Both the position numbers and the translations under genes were made by a program. Positions 45,925 to 56,700 of a stretch of 64,000 nt of DNA are shown piece by piece. Source of the DNA: Viola odorata (taxonomy: Eukaryota > Streptophyta > Magnoliopsida > Malpighiales > Violaceae); contig OY829545.1 in the NCBI GenBank assembly GCA_963691705.1, positions 58,989,179 through 59,053,178 on the forward strand, given 5' to 3'. Under the pieces are notes generated by a model. That model saw nothing but the letters and a program-made list of their open reading frames with translations, ran no database searches and had not been told where the DNA came from. The first letter of the stretch is position 1. The number at the start of each line of letters is the position of its first letter.

Positions 45925-46936
45925 CCCTAAACTATTATCAACATACTACTATGTTTAAAAAGTTACTACTAATAACATCTAGCTAAAAGTTTTGGTAAAG
46001 TCAAAGGACTAAATAGAAAAATCGTCCCTCTTTTTTAGAGCCTACGATAGTGAACCTGGGCTTTGATGGTCCCATAATAAAGACTTGAGACCTTAAACAC
46101 CATTTAGGTAGGATCTCGACTTCATTGTCGAGATAAAAAAAAGATAGGTCGAAACTACACAACAAGATTCAGCGAGATCTATCTAATATAGGGAAGAGCG
46201 ACATCATCCTCAAAGGGTCATGAGTCGAGAGCGTTATCGACTCCTCGAGTGTGCTTAACGATCACATTTCATCTACTATGACAAAGAGCCAGTGAAACTC
46301 TGAGTAAATCGTGATATTCGACAAGCATTGAATGAAAATTGGTACAATCAGACGTTTCTTTGATAAAAGAGGACAAAGACTCTAAGTGACATTTAATGCA
46401 CCCAGAATAAGACTCTTGGACTAACTCTAGAGAAGAAAAACCCTAAACTACCCCAACTCTTCACACTCCACTATACACACAAAAGATTTGCTTGTTCATA
46501 CTACACTCGATTCTTATTATTAATCACCTATTATCTCTCTTGATTTATCTTATTGCTCTTTATCCAACACATAAATTCTAACTTAAACATTGGAGTTTCT
46601 CATAAGAGAAATATTAGGTATTTTAGGTATAAATTCTCCCCTCAAACTTCAAGATCAGGCTCAATTCCAACTTTGAGTGAGAAGATCCAAAAACAACTCC
46701 CCAAAAGATCCTCACCCCCTTCTTGGAATTTATCAACTATGTTAACCTATTTTATGATATAATTGTCAATTTTAATATTCAAATAAGATTAGTATTGTAC
46801 ATTTCTAAGTATAAGAGTGTATAAATAACAATTTAGGGATGTGAGAATAACTACGACTCGTTACAAAATTATGAGCCAATAGTTTAAGTGGGAATTTGGG
46901 TGTGGTGGGCCCAATTTAAAGATGATCCAGAGCCAC
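45925..46936. other. Intergenic DNA, possible LTR remnant
   Basis: From about 46040 to 46770 the sequence is of mixed composition with AGGATCTCGACTTCATTG, AAACCCTAAACTACC, and a run of short CT-rich leader-like words, as in U3/U5 of gypsy LTRs. No TG...CA ends with a target duplication were found, and no gene. Confidence 0.3.
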
Positions 46937-47539
46937 TAATGTCGTGCTTACTTCAGTTTTTAGAAAATTGGAGAATTTTCCGAAAAACGGATTTACTTGG
47001 TATAGTTTTTATTTTCTATTTGAAAACGAAAATTTTCCTTTGAAAAATAAATGAACAAAGTTGGAGAACGAAAAAAATCCTTTCTCCAGTTTTCCAGTTT
47101 TCCAACCGTTTAAAGAACAATTGGAAAACTCGATTTTCTTGGAAAACCGAGTTTTCCACTTTAATGAATTTTTTTTAATACGATTTTGCCCATGAGGCCA
47201 TTTTCCTCTGCCATTTGCTTCGTCCATCCTCATTCCTCTGAAACCCTAACGCCTTTCTCCCTTCGTCCTCGCCGTCTCTTCACCGTCTGCCATTTCCTTC
47301 GTCCGTCCTCATTCCTTTCAAATCCTAGAGAACGCCATTTTCCCTTCGTCCTCGCCTTTCTCCCTTCGTCCTCGCCGTTTCTTCACCGTCGATTTCATTA
47401 GGTATGGGTTTTATTCATCTCGATTTATTTGGGTTTTTTATAATATCAGAATCAATTTCTTATGGGTTTTGTTCTCTGGTTTAACACACAATAACGATTG
47501 GTGTTCTTAACAATCCTTTCTTGTCATTACGGAGCCAGA

Positions 47540-48067
47540 GCGAGGTTTAGAATTGATCCTATGGGGAAAAGCTCTGATGGGTTACGCAGGGTTAGTTCTT
47601 GTTATGGGTTTGGAGCTGGTGAGGGAGGGGAATTAGAGAGTAGAAGCCAAGAAAACAAAGAAGAGGAGAGTAGTGGTGAAGAAGAAGATGAGGAGGAGGA
47701 GGAGGATGAAATAGAAAGCATTGCTCCTGACAGATGGGATGTTCTTGGTCTTGGTCAAGCAATGGTAATTCTCTTATCTTCTCTTCACTTCTGTTATTCT
47801 TTTTCTTGTTTTTTTTATTCCCACCTCTTTTGTTGTTTTGGATATGTTTGGTTGCCGATTATATGTGAAGTGACAAACAAGGAGAACGTTGTTTTTCTAG
47901 AAGCACTAAGTTTCATTTACTTATTGTTAGCGATTCTATAGTCTGGCATAAGAAAACAAAAAGAAAAAATTTGAGCATTTCAACTTTGGAATGTTATTTT
48001 AGGTGGATTTTTCTGGGTTGTTGATGAAGAATTTTTGGAGAAATTGGGACTAGAGAAGGGAACAAGG
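47540..48067 (+). pseudogene. Captured PfkB-type carbohydrate kinase fragment
   Basis: First exon (to 47764) encodes GKSSDGLRRVSSCYGFG, a long acidic run and APDRWDVLGLGQAM; a GT-AG intron (47765-48002) follows, and the next exon starts VDFSG and continues, after a 1-base deletion, VDEEFLEKLGLEKGTR. DRWDVLGLGQAMVDFSG and the LEKLGLEKGTR block are the N-terminal part of a plastid PfkB-like sugar kinase family. The substrate-binding and ATP-binding domains are missing. The splice phase (after AM) is preserved. The deletion creates an early stop, so only a short chimeric peptide would be made. Family from memory; no search made. Confidence 0.75.
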
Positions 48068-48726
48068 AGCTGGTGTTGGAACAGTAGGGGTGTTCTCATC
48101 CCTTATGGTGGCTGCTTTTTCTGGGTAATTTATGTGTTTATTGAGCTATATATGTATATACAGAAATCTAGATACGTTCATAAGCCCCATAGTTGTCATT
48201 GCACAATAACTTGATCACCTGAGACTGCTACAGGCAAGGGCTATAATGTGCACTGGTGCCAGTTTATTTCTGTTTGACAAGCGTCCCTGATATTCTCTAG
48301 GAACAAGTATTAGTTATAGGGTATCTTCTGAACAATTATTCAGACAAGACAAGCAACATGCTATCACTAAATTAACCAGTAGTCGGTCCTTGTTATTAGC
48401 TTAAGAAAAATGTTTATAACAATGTAAATTGTTATCTCTGAACTTTTTTCCCCTATATCTGTTGCTTTAGTTGGTTGTGACATGGTGAGAAGATGGTGCT
48501 TACTGCTGCATATATTATAGTTCGATAAGTGGTTGCTTTAGACACCTACGATGTCTAGTTGGTGCTAATTTTTATTTCAATTTAATGAATGTCTTATTTT
48601 GACTTCCATCTTTACACAGACTCTTGTGATTTTCATTGATCTGATGTACTCTTGCTGCCTTCTTTGTGTAGGTGCTTAAATGTGCTGCTGACGAACCCTA
48701 TTTGGATAGTTGTTACACGAATGCAG
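48068..48726 (+). pseudogene. Captured peroxisomal NAD/nucleotide carrier (PXN-like) fragment
   Basis: Within the same exon as the PfkB end, a new frame reads GAGVGTVGVFSSLMVAAFSG up to 48124, then an intron (48125-48671) with GT-AG ends, then GCLNVLLTNPIWIVVTRMQ to 48726, followed by GTAAAC. This matches the middle of plant peroxisomal NAD carrier PXN (a mitochondrial-carrier-family protein), including the NPIWxxVTRMQ carrier motif. The two exons keep the correct phase. The rest of the carrier is absent. Further exon-like blocks at about 49154-49207 (KLYKPYTPVK) and after TATATGCAG at 49370 are unidentified. Confidence 0.8.
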
Positions 48727-50432
48727 GTAAACTAGTGGCATCTCAAGGATGTCTACGACATGCATGTTCAACAATGAACTACTATGCTTAGTCTCTTCTT
48801 TTTTCAGAATAATTTCTAACATTGTAGTTTTCATAGCCTGTTATCGGTATATGATTTGCTCTTTTAAGTTTATTGTTTAAACCAATGAAGATTTGTTGTC
48901 TGTGTCTTGTTTACACCTGATACACTTTTGCATGAACTGTTTTTGCTACATAAATCCTAAGTGACAGGCAGATAATCAATCTCATTGCTTACTATTTAAA
49001 CCCATTTTATTCTGTATTCTTTTATGACATGAAACTTAAAAGAGTTCCCTTTATGTGTTGAACTGACTTAAGTTATTTGGTAACCTTATTTTAGAACTGT
49101 TTCTCCTCAACATAGACATGTATATTGTATGCTTTTATTGAGTAAAACTTGCATCCAATGGCTGTTAACTTGCGCTGGAAGCTTTACAAACCATACACAC
49201 CAGTCAAGGTTTGTTAATATTCTACTTTTCTATTAGTAGTTCTTATTCTCGATTGTCTTGATCTTCCTTGCTCTCTTGTTCGGTCTGTAAGCAAAACTAC
49301 TACAAGTCAACGGGATATATATCGATTTTTTCGTTCTTATGTGGAGTCTGATTTGTCTTTGTTATATGCAGACCTACAGAGTGACAAAGTGATGTAGAAG
49401 AATATCCGCAAGTACCCTGGGTTGTCCCGGTGCTCTCGCCTCGTCTCGTCTGGAATGGATGTTGTTTAGATGTTGATGATGCTAGTTTATTTTTAGTTGA
49501 TAAGTCATTGCATATTTTTGTTAGAGTATGAAAACAACTTTGCATTATTGTAATGTTGACAATACTAGAAAATACATACATTTCTCAATTGTGATGTTGA
49601 CAGGGAGAATGCATTTGGGTTTTCTATTTTGATTGCAATCCATGCTGTAAAAGATTTACCATTGTTGATGAGCAATTAAAATTGTAGGTAATTTACCAGA
49701 AATAAAAATGACTGTAAATGTCCTATTACCTCTCTCTTTTTTGAGCATATTATTTATAGCTAAAAAACGAATCTTGAGTAAAATTAGACTGAATAAGAAA
49801 ATAATTTAAGAAAAGTGGTTAAAATGGCAAAAAAAATAAATTTAGAAAATAAGAAAAAACAAATAGAACAGATTGCAAATCAATTATGGGTTCATCATAA
49901 TAGTCGTTAGAACATGAGGAATTAACAAGCCTAATGGAGTATATTTTTTATGTACTTTTTATAACTATTTATCCAATGAACAATGAACAATAAGCCAAGT
50001 GGTGATATGTATTTTATTTTAATGTAGCAACGTGAATTAGTATATTTATATATAATGGAATAGTAGATTGATGATATTTTTTTAGTTTTTTTAATTATAA
50101 TAAGTATAAATTTTTCCAAAGGAAAATATTTATTAGTTTATTAATCTTTACAAATAGAAGAAAATAATAACATTATTTTTCATTAGAATAAAAATATATT
50201 TTGGTTTTCAAAATTTTGGAAAATAGTGTTAAGTAAACACATTTTTCAGTTTTCAGTTTTCCATATCAGGAAAATAGTGTAAACAGGTTTTTCAGGTTTT
50301 TAGTTTTCTACGTCAGGAAAATAGTGCGAAGTAAACACGTTTTTTAATTTTCTATTGGAAAAGAAAATTCTCTAATTTTAAAAAATCGGCAGATTTTCAA
50401 ACAGAAAATTCTCCAAAGTAAACGCGCCCTAA

Positions 50433-50720
50433 CTTGCTTCGTTGCTCATGTCCAGAATCTTCCGTACTCCCACGTCGGACAGGTGGGCCCTAAATTAATT
50501 CAGAAGGAGGAACTAGGAAGGGATATACGCTGCGCGTTAAGAATAATACCTTTTGGATATTCGAATATCCTTTACCGCCGTTTCCCACTCATCAATTCAA
50601 GCCTGCTGGGTGCAATTACTATTATAGTCCTCACCAGAATCAAACATTCCGAACGTGTCCTAGAGAAACTGTTTCGTTTGTTGTTGCCGTTTGACCAATT
50701 TACCCTTTAATTATTAATTA
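50433..50720. repeat. Dispersed repeat A, copy 4
   Basis: Contains CTTCCGTACTCCCACGTCGG, CAGGTGGGCCC, ATATACGCTGCGCGTTAAGA and the palindrome GGATATTCGAATATCC (50555-50570), in the same order as copy 2 (26640-26960); the first block also matches copy 1 (23690-23720). About 75-80% similar by eye. It begins exactly at the right edge of the TIR element, which inserted into this repeat. Confidence 0.65.
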
Positions 50721-51104
50721 ATAAAAGCGCACGCAGATTCCTGGTAACATCTATCAACTGTAACTTAATTAGCTGCCGCTCTTTGACTGCCTATCGTATC
50801 CTGGAAAACGACCTTGTTTGGCTTTGTTGCTGCGTCGTGTTGCATAGTTATCATGCGGTTGGTAAGATCATCATTTTTTATTCTTTCAAAAGAAAAAAGA
50901 TGGTCATTTTAAAAGTTTTCGAAATCTTTAGTTATATAGTAATACTATTTATTTAAAAATAATTCTAGTATTTAAGCAAAATATACTTTCTATAATTTAT
51001 AATAAATTTTATTAAATAATGTGAAGATAAGAATTTATAAGAACATTCTCTACTCTAGTCTTCGTAAGAGAAACGATTTATATGGTGTCAAATTTACATT
51101 GGAG

Positions 51105-52940
51105 GGGAAAAAGCATCCGGGAGTTCCTATCATTATTATTTTCATTTTAGTCAGTCTTACTTTTCGAATTTGGTTCAATTGGGTCCTAACCGTTAGCTCT
51201 GTTATCCACCCCAGGTCCCTTCCGTCTAAATCGACGGTAACGGACTTTTTTTCCGTTAACTATCATTATTTTATTATATTTTATTATTTAATTAATTGAA
51301 AATTTCAGAAAAAAATATAATTAATTTAAAAAATTTAAAAACAATGTAATTAATTTAAAAATTCAGAAAAAAAATATAATTATTTTTTATTTTTTATTTT
51401 ATTATCTAATTAATTTTTAAAAAATCAGTTTTATTATCTAATTAATTTTAAAAATTCAGAAAATAATATAATTATTTTAAAAAATTCAGAAAATAATTTA
51501 ATTAATTTAAAAATTCAGAAAAATATATAATTAATTAAAAAAATTAGAAAAAATATATAATTAATTTATAAAAAGTAATGTAATTAATTTAAAATTTTAG
51601 AAAAAATATAATTAATTAAATAATTCGGAAAAACAATGTAATTAATTTTAAAAAAATCAGAAAATAATTTAAAATAATCAGAAAATAATTTAAAAATTTT
51701 ATTAAAAAATGTAATTAATTTATAAACTCAGAAAAAAAATATAATTAATTAAATAAACTCAAAAAAATAATGTAATTAATTTATAAAAAATAATATAATT
51801 AATTTAAAATTTTAGAAAAATAATATAATTAATTTTTTAATTTTTAATTTTATTATCTCTTATTTCCTTTATTTTCACTTCTCCTCCTCTTTTCAAAAAT
51901 ATCTCAAAAATCGTTTTATTAATTATTTTAAAAAATAACATAAATTAAGATTTCTTTTTGCAGCATAGGAGAGATGATGAAGAGAGGGTGACGGTGTTGG
52001 GTTTAGTTGGTGATCTGGGCAGTGGAGCATGGCAGGCGAGATGAGTGGTCATGTAAAGGTGGCTCATTTTTTTATGTATGGACATGAAATAAAATTAATT
52101 ACACTGTTTACATTATTTACATTTGACTAGGGAAAGAAAGAAAGAAAAAAGAAGAAATAAAAGAAAGAAAGAAATAGAAAGAAGAAAAGATAAAAGGAGG
52201 AGAAGTGAAAATAAATGAAATAAGAATTTTTAAATTAATTACATTAATTTTTTGAAATTTTTAATTAATTATATTTTTTCTGAAATTTTAAAATAATTAC
52301 ATTTCTTTTTATAAATTAATTATATTTTTTTCTAATTTTTTTAATTATTTATATTTTTTCCTGAATTTTTAAATTAATTACATTATTTTCTGAATTTTGA
52401 AAAATAATTATATTTTTTTCTGAATTTTTAAAATTAATTAGATAATAAAACTAATTTTTTAAAAATTAATTAGATAATAAAATTAAAAATAATTATATTT
52501 TTTTTCTAAATTTTTTAAATTAATTATATTATTTTCTGATTTTTTATAAATTAATTACATTGTTTTTCTAAAATTTTTAATTAATTATATTTTTTTCTGA
52601 AATTTTAAATTAATTACATTGCTTTTTATAAATTAATTATATTTTTTTCTAATTTTTTAATTAATTATATACTTTTTCTGAATTTTTAAATTAATTACAT
52701 TGTTTTTAATTTTTTTTTAATTAATTATATTTTTTTCTGAATTTTTTAATTAATTAAATAATAAAATATAATAAAATAATGATAGTTAACGGAAAAAGAG
52801 TCCGTTACCGTCGATTTAGACGGAAGGGACCTGGGGTGGATAACGGAGCTAACGGTTAGGACCCAATTGAACCAAATTCGAAAAGTAGGACTGACTAAAA
52901 TGAAAATAATAACGATAGAGACCCCTGGGTGCCTTTTCCC
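51105..52940. mobile_element. Foldback element, almost one long hairpin
   Basis: 1836 bp. Left GGGAAAAAGCATCCGGGAGT and right (in reverse) GGGAAAAGGCACCCAGGGGT start arms of about 780 bp each, continuing through GGTTAGGACCCAATTGAACC, the CCGTCTAAATCGACGGTAAC block, AT-rich TTAATTAATTATATT / TTTTTCTGAAATT repeats, and TCACTTCTCCTCCTCTTTT facing AAAAGGAGGAGAAGTGA. The loop is about 51895-52190. The outer 200 bp of each arm are highly similar. MULE-like by TIR length; the flanking 9 bp (ACATTGGAG, TTGTTTGAG) do not match well. No gene. Confidence 0.75.
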
Positions 52941-53759
52941 TTGTTTGAGGAACTCTCGATATTGTCGGATTAAATGCACGGTGAAAAACCTAATTGAGAT
53001 AAATCACTCTTACGTCATCAAAATTAAAAAAAAAAAACTTTAATGATTGAAAAAAATAGAAATTTATATTGTTAGCTCTGGGAATGGGGGTTGCTAATTT
53101 GGTAAGCTTCGATTGGTTGTGACTGCTTAAAATTTGCAAAAAAGAGCACGGGGTTGTCTTAGGATCCCTCGGCCATTGCTCGGCATCACTAAATCAGTAT
53201 TCTCTTAAGTCGAATTATATATGGTGAAAAATGGAGAGCTAAATGAGTAAAATTTATGTTTAGAAGTACTCCTTTAGGGTTGTATTTATACTATTCGATA
53301 ACTAAAGTTTTGGGATACCAGATATGGTAGGAGATATAGGAGTTTAAGGACTTCTCTATTAAGTCGGAGTAGTATTTAAGAGAATTAATTATATTCTATA
53401 ATTAGATGAGAGTGTCAAATATTTATAGAGTAGAATTCGCTGGCTTGGAGTACACAAGCATGTTAGCTTCCATTGCAGTCCCAAGGCGGTGGAGTTAACC
53501 TTGGAAAGAAAGATTTATGTTCTTTTCTAGGTATATCGTTCTTTTCTAAATTATGAGTCGGTAACGGTACTCATATTTAACTAGCGTATCATGCTAAGGA
53601 ATATATGCCCATTATTTTGGAACCTAATACATCTCGATCCACAATATTTTGCATTTTAATATAATTTTTTTATTATTATATAGAATTAACAATTTTGATA
53701 ATATATTCATATAAGATAAGAGTTACTCCACCAATTTTTTTTTTAAATGCATTATATGT
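52941..53759. other. Intergenic DNA
   Basis: No coding signal. A block at 53270-53460 with GGAGTTTAAGGACTTCTC and TATTTATAGAGTAGA could be an old LTR piece, but no ends were found. The last 100 bp are AT-rich. Confidence 0.35.
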
Positions 53760-53767
53760 GTTATAAC

Positions 53768-56700
53768 CATAGTTATCAGAACCGGACCGGACCGGCCGGT
53801 CCGTCCGGTTCAACCGGCCATTTTCACGTTTCCGGTCCGATTCACCTTTCTGACCGGATTGCCCTCTGACCCGGGTCGAACCGGATGAACCGGCCGGTTT
53901 TTAGCCAACCGGCGAACCGGCCGGTTTTATGCCAAACTGTCCGGTTTGGTCAGTTGTCAAAACGACGCCGTTTTGACACCTTCTCAAAACGGCGTCGTTT
54001 TGCTTATTAACTTAAGTTACCTCTTCTCTTTCGCGATTTCTTTTCTTTTGCCTGTGTTTTCTTTCATTTCAGCAGCAGCAACACCCAAAAATTAAAATCA
54101 AACCATAGATCGGCCAGCGGCGTGCGGCAGTGAGCAGCGACAGGCGGCGACCGGTGAGCGGGTGGCGTGCGGCGACGGCGACAGGTTCGATTTCTCACTT
54201 TTCCTTATTTTTGTTTGTTTTCGTAAATACTAAATACATTAAATTAATTAATTATATGATTTATAATTAGAAAAAGTTTAAGGTTTCTAGTTCTAAAATT
54301 AGTAAATTACAGTTTATAGTTTATTTTATACTATGTAAATTAATTCGTTTATGGAATTACATGGACAAAATTAGTGCCGAAAGGATTGAAAATGAAATGT
54401 AAGTTTTTTTCTTAAATTCTCGGATTTGTTAGATATTGTTGTTGCTGTAGGTGCCGAAAGGATTAATTAAATGCCATTTGTAGTAAATTCCATGTCCTCT
54501 TGCTGCTGTTGTTGGTGCCGAAAGGATTAATTAAATTTCATTTGTAGTAAATTCCATGCAAAAATTGTAGTTTTTCGGAGGAAAGGATTAATTAAATGTC
54601 ATTTCGTAAGGAAAGGGCAACAGATACATTCTTATACTGATTGAAAGAATACAAAAGAGCTTGATAAAGACGAAGGGAAACAGGAAAATTGTAAGCTGCA
54701 TCATCAGCCATTTCCACATGGTCAAGCTACACCTAATGACTTCTAAAATAATTTATCTGACGACTAGCTCAACATCAATACCAGTTAGCTAAAAAATCAT
54801 AAAAGATTGGTCAAAAGAGCTAGCTAATTTAGCTATAAACTTAGTTGACAAATTGTAGTTTTTCGGAGGAAAGGACTAATTAAATATCATTTTAATTAAA
54901 GGTTTTTCCTCTTACAATTAGTTTGTGAATAAAATAATTTATGGCATGTATAGAGCAATTTTTTATGAAGATTAATCATTAGCTAGGGGTCATAATTCAG
55001 CAATTCTACAAATATATGTTTAATTAGTTTAATTAAATTGCATACATGATTTTCCAGGTTTAATTTCATATGGCTTCACCAATGCAATCATCCGGGACCG
55101 GGTCTAATTCTAATTCAACTTCTGCTCCTTCAAGTGCCTCTGTACCTGTAAGAGGAAAAACTGATATTGCATGGAATTTTTGCGTAGAAGTTGCTGATTT
55201 TGTGGGAAGTAAGAGGAAAAAACTTATTTGCAACTTTTGCAATAAGGTGTTTAGTGGTGGGGGTATCTTCCGATTCAAACAACATTTAGCCGGTATTAGG
55301 GGTGATGCGGTGTCTTGTAAGGATGCTCCTGAAGAAGTTAGAGTACAAATAAGGACAACTTTAGATGATTTTGCTGCAAAGAAGATGCGAGAACAAGAAT
55401 TACTTGCAGAACGAAATCCCTTTCTTACTCAACAAATAAATGTTCAAGTTCCTCCTATACCATTGGGTAGTGGTGGTGGTGTACAAGTACCTACCAGAGC
55501 ATCGGGTAGTGGTGATAGTGGTAGTGGTGTACAAGTGCCTACTAGAGCATTGGGTAGTGGTAGTGGTGTACAAGTTCGGAAAGGAAGAAAACGTAATAGA
55601 ACAATCGGCACTTATTTTCTCTCAAGAACAGAACCTGGAGATCAACCAACAATCATAAGTGCGATGCAGAGTCAGGAGAGTAAAGAACAGTGTGATTTAG
55701 CAGTTTCAAAATGGATGATTGATGCATCCATTCCTTTCAATGCTGCCAATTCCATCTATTTTCAGCACATGGTTGATGCAATTACTGGGTATGGTCCTGG
55801 TTATAAAGCTCCACATTTTCATAGCCTCCGCGGTTTCTTATTGAAGAAAAATGTTGAGGAGGTACGAAATTATGTTGAGGGCTTTCGTGCGTCATGGAGA
55901 GAAACTGGATGCACCATAATGGCTGATGGGTGGACAGATCAATCTAGAAGGACTCTCATCAACTTCCTGGTTTATTCTCCCAAAGGTACTATTTTCCTCA
56001 AATCTGTAGATGCCTCCGATGCTTCCAAAACTGCTGATATGTTGTATAGTTTGTTTAGAGAAGTTGTGTTATTTGTTGGGGCTGAAAATGTTGTGCACTT
56101 TGTCACGGACAATGCTGCAAATTATGTCGCAGCAGGAAGAAAATTAGAAGATGAATTTAGGACATTGTTTTGGTCTCCATGTGCTGCTCATTGCATTAAT
56201 TTAATGCTGCATGATATTGGAAAGTTAGATGAAGTTGGGGATATTGTAGCTCATGCTTCTAGGATAACTAAGTATGTCTACAATCATTGTTTTCCCTTGT
56301 ATTTGATGCGACAATTTACTGGAGGAAGGGAGATATTGCGTCCTGCACCTACTCGATTTGCTACTAGCTTTATTGCTTTGCAAAGTATATTAAGTCAAAA
56401 GGATGCTTTGAGAGCCATGGCTACATCTAGAGAGTGGGTTACTTCCTCTTATGCTAAGGAAATCAAGGGGAAAAAGTTTGAGAATGATGTCTTGCATCCT
56501 TGTTTTTGGAAGGAATGTGCTGTCATTGTTAAGCTCACTGAACCTCTAGTTCGTGTTTTGCATCTTGTTGATGGTGATGACCGACCAGCAATGCCATACA
56601 TATATGAGGCTATTCACACGGCTAGAGATGAGATGTTGAGAAGATTTCGGAAAAGGAAAAAGAGGGTTGATTCTTATATTAAGATTGTTGATGATCGATG

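Larger units (their letters stand above)
46940..50429 (+). mobile_element. TIR element (PIF/Harbinger-like) carrying chimeric host exons
   Basis: 3490 bp between TAA duplications (46937-46939, 50430-50432). Ends TGTCGTGCTTACTTCAG and, in reverse, GGGCGCGTTTACTTTGGAG, followed by GAATTTTC-rich subterminal repeats. The right end has three degenerate direct repeats of about 45-50 bp with CAGGAAAATAGTG and AAGTAAACACGTTTTT. The 3-bp TAA duplication points to PIF/Harbinger. There is no transposase; the interior holds PfkB-kinase and PXN-carrier exons in plus orientation plus a CT-rich promoter/leader-like zone (47180-47400). Confidence 0.75.
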
